The notes under the pieces: model-generated | The model's database searches: none | Seen by the model: only the letters and a program-made list of their open reading frames with translations | What the model was told of the DNA's origin: nothing | Shown here: in pieces, positions 1 to 6,505 of the stretch | Layout of the letters: every line of letters starts with the position of its first letter | How positions within the stretch are numbered: position 1 is the first letter of the stretch | Source of the DNA: Synchiropus splendidus | Lineage: Eukaryota; Chordata; Actinopteri; Syngnathiformes; Callionymidae | DNA: 64,000 nucleotides | Direction: 5' to 3' | Assembly: GCF_027744825.2 (NCBI RefSeq) | Contig: NC_071351.1 | Location: 15,637,001 to 15,701,000 of the forward strand | Made by a program: the position numbers and the translations under genes

Positions 1-2
1 TG

Positions 3-920
3 AAACCTGAAGCAGAATATAGTCATGACTCTAATCAATGTGACCCGCATCAGTGGGGTTATAGCCCGTGTAATAGCACCGGATGTTTTAATGAATCTCA
101 AATAGCCAAACAACTAAAAAGAAAACATGAGTCCTATTTTACTACAAGGTGGGGGACACATGGTATACTGTTGAAAAATAGGGAAGAAATGTGTGAACAA
201 CTAGGAATCCACGTAGCCGTACCACACTGGCCAAAAGTGGCAGCTCCATTCGGGTTTCTGGAAAGCATAAACCCTGGATTCTTAATGTACAATCGCTATG
301 AAACATACCGGGATCAGTTATGTGATAAAGACAATGTCTATGCAAAGTCACGGACACAGGTATAGTCTATAGGGGACAGGATTCTTTCGAAAATGTCCTA
401 TAACGAGACATCCCCGTGGTATATCCCACTAGGAAATAGGAGTTGTGTCTACGAAGATTATAATGCCCCTGAGATTAATACAACTCAGGATATATATGCT
501 TGTGAAAAATTGGACGACTATTGGTATATTGTACGCGATTTCCGCACTAAAACCCCGACAGCAGGGTGGCTAGGATTCATAGGTATGGTGGCAGAAGCGA
601 CGGTGTATGGGGTAGGACAAGGAGTTGTAGACACAGCAGACGCTGTGTCGGAAATAATTAAATTAATGTGGTGGTACATAAAATGGATACTTATTGTGTT
701 AGCGGTCCTCATAGGTCTTGCTGTAATCTCTAAAGTAGTCACCTTATGTCGGTGCCTTAATAGCATATGCTGCTATCCATGCCGTGCAGCAAGAAGACGA
801 AAAGAAAGACAAGAAAGAGAGTTCTTGAAGAAAGCTCTTCGCGACGTTAAGGAAGACATAAAGAAAAAGAAACAAGAAAAATGGAAAAAGTCATTGGACG
901 AAGGCTATAGAGAGGTTTAA
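3..920 (+). pseudogene. env: Retroviral envelope-type glycoprotein, 3' part, broken by an in-frame TAG
   Basis: One reading frame is open from base 3 to the TAA at 918-920 except for a TAG at 363-365; the 5' part lies outside the window. Before the TAG there are clustered cysteines (codons 13, 23, 28) and two N-glycosylation sequons. After it, counting from the ATG at 393, sequons lie at residues 4, 15 and 29. A Gly/Ala-rich stretch (58-80) leads into a Trp-rich pre-membrane motif (93-98) and one strong transmembrane segment (about 96-116). Five cysteines follow (119-130), possible palmitoylation sites, and then a long Lys/Arg/Glu-rich tail (131-175). This is the layout of the C-terminal half of a class I viral membrane glycoprotein, and the accessory ORFs, purine tract and LTR start downstream support a retroviral env. 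The roughly 60-residue tail is longer than in spumaviruses. Family assignment is inference; the envelope role is moderately supported. Confidence 0.55.
363..365 (+). other. In-frame TAG within the envelope frame
   Basis: This TAG is the only stop between base 3 and base 918 in this frame, and no indel is needed to continue on either side. It separates a glycoprotein ectodomain piece from the piece with the transmembrane segment. The next in-frame ATG is at 393. It could be a decay mutation in an old insertion or, less likely, a readthrough site. Confidence 0.85.
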
Positions 921-930
921 CTTAGGGACC

Positions 931-947
931 TTGCTTGTGTCTTACAG
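931..947 (+). promoter_or_regulatory. Candidate 3' splice acceptor before the first accessory ORF
   Basis: A pyrimidine-rich run (TTGCTTGTGTCTTACAG) ends in CAG at 945-947, two bases before the ATG at 950. It lies just after the env stop codon. Retroviral accessory genes are commonly reached by splicing to such sites. Prediction by eye only. Confidence 0.5.
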
Positions 948-949
948 AT

Positions 950-1468
950 ATGAAGATCAAGGTATCGGCTACAAAAGTACCTGAGGGGGAAGCGAATAAG
1001 GAAAATCTCAGGATTAAATTTATGACCTTAATATGGGTGTTAGGCATCATCATAATAATATTTGTATCACTTAATTTTAAAATTATCCCCTTCTCCTACA
1101 GAGAAGATTGGTGTCAGAAGACAAACATTACTCTTTGTAGATCCATAATCACTCAGAGTTTTTATAGATCTCTTCTGGAATGGAGAGAGGTTGAAACTAC
1201 CACTATAATAACAGAAAAATACATCTTAATCAGTGCCAAGGCATTGGTTTACGACATTACCGTGGGACTGACTAAATGGCAAAACGATACAATTTTACAG
1301 AACGATGTACTGAGCTCCAGTGTTTGGACTGTCTTCTGGATGATGCTGACATGGGCATACATTGGAGCAGATATACTGACGTTCCATCTGTGTCAACAGG
1401 AAACTCAAGGTAACACCTCCATCCACAAGCACACAGGCAAAGCTGCGCAGGAAGTATCTTACGCTTAG
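950..1468 (+). CDS. Accessory ORF 1: small membrane-anchored glycoprotein-like protein, unrecognised
   Basis: This intact 172-codon frame begins 30 bases after the env stop. I use the ATG at 950; an upstream in-frame TTG at 935 lies inside the likely splice acceptor and is not a credible start. The protein has a short Lys/Glu-rich N-terminus (1-23), a strong Ile-rich hydrophobic segment (about 25-42) without a cleavage-site-like region, and a middle region with two sequons (NIT 59-61, NDT 112-114). A second hydrophobic, Trp-rich segment lies at about 125-143, followed by a polar tail. This suggests a signal anchor with a lumenal or extracellular middle domain and perhaps a second membrane pass. 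It matches no retroviral accessory protein I recognise. Its place between env and the LTR suggests an accessory gene expressed from a spliced mRNA. Function is unknown. Confidence 0.6.
   Translation: MKIKVSATKVPEGEANKENLRIKFMTLIWVLGIIIIIFVSLNFKIIPFSYREDWCQKTNITLCRSIITQSFYRSLLEWREVETTTIITEKYILISAKALVYDITVGLTKWQNDTILQNDVLSSSVWTVFWMMLTWAYIGADILTFHLCQQETQGNTSIHKHTGKAAQEVSYA
1083..1101 (+). promoter_or_regulatory. Candidate 3' splice acceptor inside accessory ORF 1
   Basis: A strong pyrimidine tract (CCCCTTCTCCTACAG) ends in AG at 1100-1101. It lies inside the preceding ORF, about 380 bases before the ATG at 1480, and could give an mRNA in which the polytopic protein is the first large ORF. It may equally be unused; no donor is visible in the window. 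Confidence 0.35.
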
Positions 1469-1479
1469 ACGCGCTGATC

Positions 1480-2130
1480 ATGGCAAGCAATCAGATGAAC
1501 AACACCGGGTATCACCCAGCAAATCCTCCTCAGGTAGGGACAGATTTTATTGATCTTATAGTACTGTCCACTTTACAAGTAGTATTTGTTCCTCCATTAC
1601 ACAAGCAAAAAACTTGCCTGGGGTGCATCTTCGGACTAATAGTAGGATGCATTCGTTTTTTCGCTAGAAAAGTAACCCCTTTACACGCATCATTCGGCCT
1701 CATTGGAGTCGCTGCATTGAATCTAAGTCCTCATAGACCGTGGCTTTGGCCGACCGCGGTCACCATAGTATACGTTCTGGACAGTTTGTACACCGAATTG
1801 ACTCTACTATTTTGCACAGGTTCTCAGTGCACCTATTGCAATACAGCAGGGACGGTGATATATTTCACTCTCATAGGTTTGTTGTTGGCATTAATTTGGT
1901 CAACCCTGGGGAGGTATAAAAAGGCAGCACTTAATCTTACAGGGCAATGGATGATTCTGATGATATGGGTTCTGATTAAAAAATTAGCTGGAGGAACTTC
2001 CTTGTATGTCTCTATGTTTTATATAGGTTATCTGATGGGGACTTGTTATCCCATGAAACTATGGAAAACTCCTAACAACATAAGGTTGTTTGGAATGGCA
2101 TCTACTGTTCGTAGACCTTCTCAAAATTGA
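1480..2130 (+). CDS. Accessory ORF 2: polytopic membrane protein, unrecognised
   Basis: This intact frame of 216 codons starts at ATG 1480, 11 bases after the previous stop. A polar N-terminus (1-20) is followed by six or seven hydrophobic stretches: about 23-40, 45-62, 68-82, 88-112, 123-143, 155-166 and 173-189. The C-terminal tail is short and basic. Cys-rich spots lie at 46-49 and at 112, 117 and 120. There is no cleavable signal peptide and no catalytic motif that I recognise. The length and repeated membrane segments resemble a small channel, transporter or membrane scaffold, but no family is assigned. A multi-spanning protein is unusual among retroviral accessory genes, which makes a captured host gene or a virus-specific invention possible. 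The frame is uninterrupted while its neighbours carry TAG codons. Confidence 0.6.
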   Translation: MASNQMNNTGYHPANPPQVGTDFIDLIVLSTLQVVFVPPLHKQKTCLGCIFGLIVGCIRFFARKVTPLHASFGLIGVAALNLSPHRPWLWPTAVTIVYVLDSLYTELTLLFCTGSQCTYCNTAGTVIYFTLIGLLLALIWSTLGRYKKAALNLTGQWMILMIWVLIKKLAGGTSLYVSMFYIGYLMGTCYPMKLWKTPNNIRLFGMASTVRRPSQN

Positions 2131-2134
2131 CATT

Positions 2135-2151
2135 TTGTAATGTTTCTACAG
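2135..2151 (+). promoter_or_regulatory. Candidate 3' splice acceptor before the long 3' frame
   Basis: TTGTAATGTTTCTACAG ends at 2151, just after the polytopic ORF stop and 14 bases before the long frame opens at 2165. A branch-like TTGAC lies at 2127-2131. The position mirrors the acceptor at 931-947. Confidence 0.45.
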
Positions 2152-2164
2152 GGCCGAATTGTGA

Positions 2165-2479
2165 TTACGGACGGGAACGACAAGGCGGATCAATGGGATC
2201 CATGGGGCAAACACGATCCGAATGTCCTGTAAGCCCTGGGTCATCCCTGTGATCATGGAACCCCTTGATCCCAGAACCAAAGTCCGCCCTACAGACATAG
2301 GACGACGTAGGATTTTTAGTTGGCGACCCTCCACCAAAATGGTTGAATACTGGAGGGATAAGCCCCTCATGAGATTTACAGTAAAAGTATCACGCGGCGT
2401 GGTCACCCAAGATCATCAAAAGAAGGTCCAAAAGATATGGATACCCCATGAAATCAAACCAACGAAAAAGATTGTGTAG
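2165..2479 (+). pseudogene. Long 3' accessory frame, piece 1 of 3 (first ATG at 2222)
   Basis: The frame opens at 2165 after a TGA at 2162-2164 and runs to a TAG at 2477-2479. The first ATG is at 2222, giving 85 codons of basic, Trp/Pro/Arg-rich protein with no clear membrane segment. The splice-acceptor-like site at 2151 suggests that an upstream exon could supply the start. After the TAG the same frame stays open, so this is probably the N-terminal part of a larger protein (2165-4021). Two short overlapping frames in other phases (ATGs at 2140 and 2193, about 30 and 19 codons) cover the same start region and are not supported as genes. No family is recognised; by position it corresponds to the accessory genes that spumaviruses and epsilonretroviruses carry 3' of env. 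Confidence 0.45.
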
Positions 2480-2992
2480 TCATTTGAAAGAGAGACCCCG
2501 TTCATCCTCCAGGCATGGCCACGTTTCGTGGTGATGTGCCAGGAGAATGAGCCCTTGAAACAATGGCTTCCAGTTGTATTTGCTGAACACTGGGAATTCA
2601 CGTTCCCAGGGGATGATAAGCTGCCCCCATTGACCACGTGCGCCCTTAGGGCGTACCACTGTAACATAGGACCCGGGCAGACATCCTGGATTGAACATGG
2701 AGGATTTCATCCTCCATATGTGTTGCAGGGAATGATATTGAAAACGGAGCATGTGGGAGAAATTTATGATAAAGATTTGGGGTTCATTAGTCCCGCTAGA
2801 CCTTGGGGGCCGGGAAATGTACAGCCAGGCTACCAACCTCAAGGGAGCCAGATTCACCTCTATGACCCAAACTTACTAGTGGTGACTCAATGGCAGAAAG
2901 ACGTTGTGAGCATGTACGGGGACTGGGAAGACTGTGTACTTCGGGAACATGGTGAATTATGGCATGGGGTGTATGATCTACACCATTATTAG
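2480..2992 (+). pseudogene. Long 3' accessory frame, piece 2 of 3 (first ATG at 2528)
   Basis: The frame continues from the TAG at 2477-2479 to a second TAG at 2990-2992. From the ATG at 2528 it encodes 154 residues that look like a folded, soluble, aromatic-rich domain: many Trp, Tyr, His, Gly and Pro, few charged runs and no hydrophobic membrane segment. Distinct patches include a His/Gly/Pro-rich stretch near residue 55-65 and a Pro/Gly-rich stretch near 89-107. The absence of indels and the same phase as pieces 1 and 3 argue for one former protein rather than three genes. No catalytic motif or known family is recognised. Confidence 0.45.
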
Positions 2993-4021
2993 GGAGGATA
3001 TTGCCTCCGTGGTTACTACGAGTGGATGGTCAAATTATTGAAAGACAGAAAAACAGTGCCCACCGCATTGGGGTGGCATACTCAAGGACCAGTCTCATGG
3101 CAGGATTTTGCCCGACTGGTAATGAGCGGAAATGAGAAAGAAGCACTGGCTGTGTTAAAGGGAGAACGCGATTGGAAGCGCCCTGCCATGCTCGAGCAGT
3201 ACAAGCAGAGATATAGGCGCGGTTGGAGGCCCACTCCTCGAAGATCAAACCCGGTGAGACGCTGGGCAGAGAGAGCTGCGACGTCCAGTTGCTGTCCGAT
3301 GGTCCCTGGGCGGAGAAACAATTATCTGCCCAATGAAGGATCACCGGCTAACTCGGATTCGGGAGCTACTCCCGCCTCAAGGCCACCCAGACGTCCGAGG
3401 GCCTCAGTGTCCGTACCAATGTATGTACACCTACAGTCTTCTCCCAGATCACAGCAGAGTGCTGTCTTGCCGACTGAAAGTGAGACGGATGAGGAAAATC
3501 CGGAAGAACAATCAAAACACCAAAGAGACACCGGTGCAACAAATTGCACCTATTGTGAAGGTAAAGTAACGATTCTTAAAGATCCACTCCTTTGTAAACA
3601 TGAAGGCCATGTCCTGAGAAATTGTCACCAATGTGGGGTAAATATGAAAAACAACAAATTTGTCTTCCCAGACTCAGTACAGCTCACAGATGTCCAAGTT
3701 AATGTTGCTTCCACAGGGTCGGCTGACCCTGTGAACACACCATCCCCTGTACCTCCGAGACCTTCGAGAGTCTCGACCCCTGTTCAACGGGACGAATACT
3801 CACCTACTACCCCCCGAGATGAGAGTCCAGACCTCACCGCATCTAATCTTCCAAGCACTTCCTCTTTGACGCGCGACCCCGCGACATCTACGGACCCAAG
3901 ATTGGAGGCTACACAGATATGGCTCAATTATTACATGAAAAAGGTGAAAGAGCTGGAGTCCAGACGGAAACAAAAAGACAAAGAAGACGATGACAAATCG
4001 ATGGACCTAGACAAATGGTGA
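2993..4021 (+). pseudogene. Long 3' accessory frame, piece 3 of 3: Cys/His-cluster protein with acidic C-terminus (ATG 3026)
   Basis: After the TAG at 2990-2992 the frame is open to the TGA at 4019-4021; from ATG 3026 it gives 331 residues. A helical N-terminus (about 1-60) is followed by an Arg-rich region (61-81) and a Ser/Pro-rich, probably disordered linker. A Cys/His cluster follows (C174, C177, C190, H192, H195, C200, C203; spacing C-x2-C-x12-C-x-H-x2-H-x4-C-x2-C), then a second Pro/Ser/Thr-rich linker, a charged likely helix (295-320) and an acidic end (319-331). The cluster resembles part of a RING-like or other zinc-binding fold, but one ligand of a full RING is missing. Basic region, zinc cluster and acidic tail together suggest a nucleic-acid-binding or transactivator-type protein, a role known for the spumaviral accessory protein in this position. 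That function is inference; homology was not established. It is labelled a pseudogene only because of the upstream TAGs; this piece itself is intact. Confidence 0.5.
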
Positions 4022-4030
4022 AGGAGGATA

Positions 4031-4044
4031 TTTTCGGAGGGGGA
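4031..4044 (+). promoter_or_regulatory. Polypurine tract of the retroviral element
   Basis: A T-run (TTTT, 4031-4034) is followed by CGGAGGGGGA, ending at 4044 directly before TG at 4045. A short U-box, then a G-rich purine run ending in GGGGGA, then TG is the usual arrangement at the 5' edge of a 3' LTR, where plus-strand DNA synthesis is primed. It lies ten bases past the last stop codon. Confidence 0.7.
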
Positions 4045-4138
4045 TGTTGTATATACTGAAAAATCGAAAATATTATAACCAAGGCCTGCAAGTGACCTTT
4101 GAATTCTTATTGAATCTGTATGCTTTGCACTTTTGAAC

Positions 4139-4190
4139 TTACAAGCAAGACATGCTCTGAACTTAGGGTGAACTTGTAAACAGAGCATGT
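4139..4190 (+). repeat. Interleaved inverted repeats in U3
   Basis: TTACAAG (4139-4145) pairs with CTTGTAA (4173-4179), and ACATGCTCTG (4150-4159) pairs with CAGAGCATGT (4181-4190). Both are perfect. The order A-B-A'-B' would form a pseudoknot in RNA, or either stem alone could form a hairpin. Confidence 0.6.
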
Positions 4191-4213
4191 TTTTGAAGCT
4201 GAGCTCGCGATTA

Positions 4214-4339
4214 TGGTTAACACTTAGAAGGTACGTTGCATTAAACAAAACATTGTGGTCATCATTTAGAAGATATGTTACATCTATCAAAACATTGAAA
4301 CTATCACCGAGAATGTTCAAAGCATCTAAAACAATTATC
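4214..4339 (+). repeat. 42-bp tandem repeat in U3, two clear copies and one degenerate
   Basis: Copy 1 is 4214-4255 and copy 2 is 4256-4297; 33 of 42 positions agree by hand alignment, and both end in AAAACATTG. A third, much weaker copy may occupy 4298-4339 (shared CATCTA and GAGAA/TAGAA blocks). Tandem repeats in U3 are a common form of retroviral enhancer. Confidence 0.65.
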
Positions 4340-4459
4340 TAAGACATGAGAGGCGTCTCCAATGAAGATTAAAAACTTTCCACTGAAGACAACAAGAACA
4401 CGTGACCCATTAATGAGGTATTAGGGGATTTTTTATTGAAACCAGCATTGATACTGTGA

Positions 4460-4465
4460 TATAAG
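4460..4465 (+). promoter_or_regulatory. Candidate TATA box (TATAAG), alternative LTR promoter
   Basis: TATAAG lies about 415 bases into the LTR, downstream of the 42-bp repeats. It would fit an ordinary U3 length, with AATAAA at 4908 as the matching poly(A) signal. The evidence is a short motif only. Confidence 0.25.
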
Positions 4466-4736
4466 TGCACACTTTTTGGCTTCATCACTTTTGCTGTAAG
4501 GTCTTGTATCTTAACTTGGGACGGTGCTCTTGCTCTTGCTCTTAGGCTAGATTTGATTGATTTGATCATTTAGTTGACTTAACTATTTTCATTGTTCTCT
4601 TATGATTTTTATTATTGATTGATTTTGATTATTGATTTTTGATTTAATCCTTTTCCTACTTTTTATTATTACTTTTATATTATTACTTTTTATTGCATGT
4701 ATTTTGATTATATGTTTATTTTTGAAGTTTATGTAT

Positions 4737-4788
4737 GGGTACTAGCGTCTGGCGGTACCTTTGATTTTGTTGGGTACTAGCGTCTGGC
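4737..4788 (+). repeat. Two 17-bp direct repeats (35-bp spacing), each starting a small hairpin
   Basis: GGGTACTAGCGTCTGGC occurs at 4737-4753 and 4772-4788. The first is followed by GGTACC and the second by AATACCC, so both can form a short stem (GGTAC/GTACC and GGGTA/TACCC) around the same AGCGTCTGGC loop although the flanking bases differ. Confidence 0.7.
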
Positions 4789-4907
4789 AATACCCTTGAG
4801 TTTATTGATGTTTATTGATTCTACTGTTTTTATCATTCCTTATTGATTTTATTGTTTTTATTATCCTTTTATCATTTTTTGAAGAAATACTTTTGATATG
4901 AAAACAA

Positions 4908-4913
4908 AATAAA
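4908..4913 (+). terminator. Candidate poly(A) signal AATAAA
   Basis: AATAAA in an AT-rich context. It would serve the shorter LTR model. No clear GT-rich downstream element follows, so support is weak. Confidence 0.25.
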
Positions 4914-4919
4914 ATTGAG

Positions 4920-5640
4920 TACGAATTAAGTACTGAAAAGGCACAACGGCGTTGATCCCTGACTACTAAAGAATCGACTGGCTCCTGTACTACCATCAGC
5001 TGGGTTATAGGTGAGATAATGTTCGATTTCCTTCCTTGTGCACATGTACTGAATGTCTCGTCTGGTAGCATTATTCCATCCTGAATTATTATGTCAATGA
5101 TAAGGTGGTAGTTCAAAAGGTTGAGGTAATATTTTATTTAAGGAATGGATTGAGGATCTAATCATGTGTCCCTAAACAAACCTAAGTAAAGAGACTACGG
5201 TAGAAGGTGTAGCATTGGAAGGTCAAGAACCTGTTTCTCAACAGGTCGGGCGAATTAAATAACCCGCTCAGTGAAGCGCCGACAGTACTCACTAATATAA
5301 TAAGGTGAAGTTGATACATCTATTATAGTCTTAGAACCGTGTCCGCAACAATAGGCTGACTGAGTTGACCACACGAGGGGGCCCTTTACCACAGAGGCAG
5401 AGGAAGGTAGTGTAGTCGGAACTAGGGACGGCTTATGCCATAGCCAATTGCCCTGTACACAAAACCTTGAAATCCAAACCCGACGACACACACACGCCAA
5501 AAAAAAAGTTTGTTTATAATTATAGAGACCTGTTTTTCATTATACATGTCTGTTATACCTCTGTTCGAAATGCTCCCAAACTGGTGAAGTCCTTCACTTC
5601 TTGGGTGGCTCCATCCTCACTCTCTCTCAATCGAAGTAGC
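4920..5640. other. Non-coding stretch, LTR or flank
   Basis: No gene or recognised RNA is seen. A perfect 7-bp stem with a 4-base loop occurs at 5229-5246 (ACCTGTT TCTC AACAGGT). A short CA repeat followed by an A-run lies near 5487-5509. The short open frames on both strands have no protein-like composition. Confidence 0.5.
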
Positions 5641-5679
5641 GCAGCATCGATCGAAGATTCACGTCAGACGGTCATGCGG

Positions 5680-5838
5680 GGGAAACTTCCCGGATTTTCC
5701 GCGCCTATTTAAGGAGCACGAATCACGACGCGAGTCAGTCACGTGATCGCTGAAAACGGGGCCTCGTTTGCCTTCGATCAGGTGACATGAGGAAAAAACG
5801 AGACGGGCCACGATACAGGCTCCATTTAACCACGCCCC
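5680..5838 (+). promoter_or_regulatory. CpG-rich promoter-like block with kappaB-like sites, TATA-like box and E-box
   Basis: In order: GGGAAACTTCCC (5680-5691) and GGATTTTCC (5692-5700), both similar to NF-kappaB/Rel sites; TATTTAA (5706-5712) six bases on; CACGTG E-box (5740-5745); and CCACGCCCC (5830-5838), a KLF/Sp-type box. The local base composition is CpG-rich, unlike the AT-rich tract before it. Spacing suits a real RNA polymerase II core promoter with start near 5735. It may be the LTR promoter or an unrelated genomic promoter. Confidence 0.45.
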
Positions 5839-6027
5839 CTTTGTGCGAGGCGTGACTCGCGACTCCAGTGCCATTTGTAACATCACTACTAATACGTTCC
5901 GCCGTACATGGTACTGTACTTGAGCGCTTTCCAGCTATTGCAAGTCTCCTCTTGTGACATACCGTAATTTCTGTACTACTCAGTATTGACAAATTGACAA
6001 ATGACTGAAAACGTCTCTCGTCCAGAT
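5839..6027. other. Unassigned stretch between the promoter-like block and the tRNA-Ser-like sequence
   Basis: No gene, repeat or poly(A) signal is seen here. A minus-strand frame crossing 5735-6094 also covers the tRNA-like sequence and is not credible as a gene. Confidence 0.4.
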
Positions 6028-6108
6028 GTTTTTGTGGCCGAGTGGTTAAGGCGATGGACTTGAAATCCATTGACTTGTACCGGCGTAATTTCAAGTCCTA
6101 CCAACAAC
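6028..6108 (+). tRNA. tRNA-Ser(UGA)-like sequence, probably a pseudogene
   Basis: Bases 6034-6072 match the vertebrate tRNA-Ser(UGA) 5' half without a mismatch: D-arm with A box (TGGCCGAGTGG), anticodon arm, and anticodon TGA at 6061-6063. The acceptor stem is GTTTTTG (6028-6034) with CAACAAC (6102-6108), 6 of 7 pairs. The total of 81 bases suits a type II tRNA. The T-arm is damaged: two loop-side pairs are lost and the B box starts AT instead of GG. The variable arm is altered, and no T-run terminator follows closely. I see a real tRNA-Ser origin and judge it inactive or weak. Confidence 0.75.
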
Positions 6109-6505
6109 GTTGGTTCGTGTTTCGGATGCTTTGGCTATTTTGAGCCTGCAGAACTGTCACATGGCAATCGTGCTGTGTCTTGGGGCGGAATATGCTGAAT
6201 GACGTGACGTTGTGTCCACCGGGAATCGGTCTGTAGAACCGTCACGTAGCATAGTGTGTGTGAGACTTCAATGGTCTTCAGCTGATTAGAGTTCTACCGG
6301 ACTGTATGTCGTGACAGTCCATCAATTAAAGGCAGGGTCTGATCTTTCCACGCAGTTTCCTCAAAGTATTGAGTAAAACCCTTTGAAAGTAGAAATAAAA
6401 CATTCCAGTCCTCTGGGAACGTATGGGCCGACAGCACTGTGAAATCACCAACCGATCGCCTGCCCCACTAACCGTGAGGTTTGTCACGGATACAAAGTGG
6501 ATCTT
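6109..6505. other. Unassigned spacer between the two tRNA-like sequences
   Basis: No gene is seen. The stretch holds an 8-bp inverted repeat (ACGTGACG 6202-6209, CGTCACGT 6240-6247) containing CRE-like TGACGT words, ATTAAA at 6325-6330 and AATAAA at 6394-6399 as possible poly(A) signals, and a 6-bp stem-loop at 6472-6489. Confidence 0.45.
6394..6399 (+). terminator. Candidate poly(A) signal AATAAA
   Basis: AATAAA, with ATTAAA 64 bases upstream. It would be the poly(A) signal in the long-LTR model that uses the promoter at 5706, but then the transcribed part of the LTR would contain the tRNA-Ser-like sequence, which is odd. Confidence 0.25.

Larger units (their letters stand above)
4560..4915. 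repeat. AT-rich low-complexity tract
   Basis: The stretch is built of short T-rich words, repeatedly TTATTGAT, TTTTGATT and TTATTACTTTT. It has no open frame of interest. It is interrupted by the paired 17-bp repeats at 4737-4788. AATAAA at 4908-4913 lies at its right end. Confidence 0.7.
4045..5735 (+). mobile_element. 3' LTR of the retroviral element: U3 start supported, 3' limit not resolved
   Basis: The start is set by the purine tract ending at 4044 and the TG at 4045. The stretch holds features usual for U3: two clear 42-bp direct repeats, inverted repeats, and a CpG-rich promoter-like block with TATTTAA at 5706-5712. If that box is the LTR promoter, U3 ends near 5735, which would be long. 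A shorter LTR is also possible, with TATAAG at 4460-4465 and AATAAA at 4908-4913. AATAAA also occurs at 6394-6399. Without the 5' LTR or target-site duplication the terminal CA cannot be placed; the given end is a guess at the U3/R boundary under the first model. Confidence 0.45.

Noticed and set aside
935..949. TTG upstream start for accessory ORF 1
   Set aside because: It falls inside the likely splice acceptor; the ATG at 950 is a better start.
2140..2252. Short frames starting at ATG 2140 and ATG 2193
   Set aside because: Only about 30 and 19 codons, overlapping the opening of the long frame; no evidence that they are translated.
142..3549. Minus-strand frames opposite env and the accessory ORFs
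   Set aside because: They are shadows of the plus-strand frames, short, and have no splice, promoter or domain support.
1..4044. Firm assignment to spumaviruses (foamy viruses)
   Set aside because: The position of several accessory ORFs after env and a possible transactivator fit, but the long envelope tail and the polytopic protein do not, and pol is outside the window. Left as one of several options.
5735..6094. 119-codon minus-strand frame
   Set aside because: It runs through the tRNA-Ser-like sequence and the promoter-like block, has no membrane or domain features, and its composition is not protein-like.
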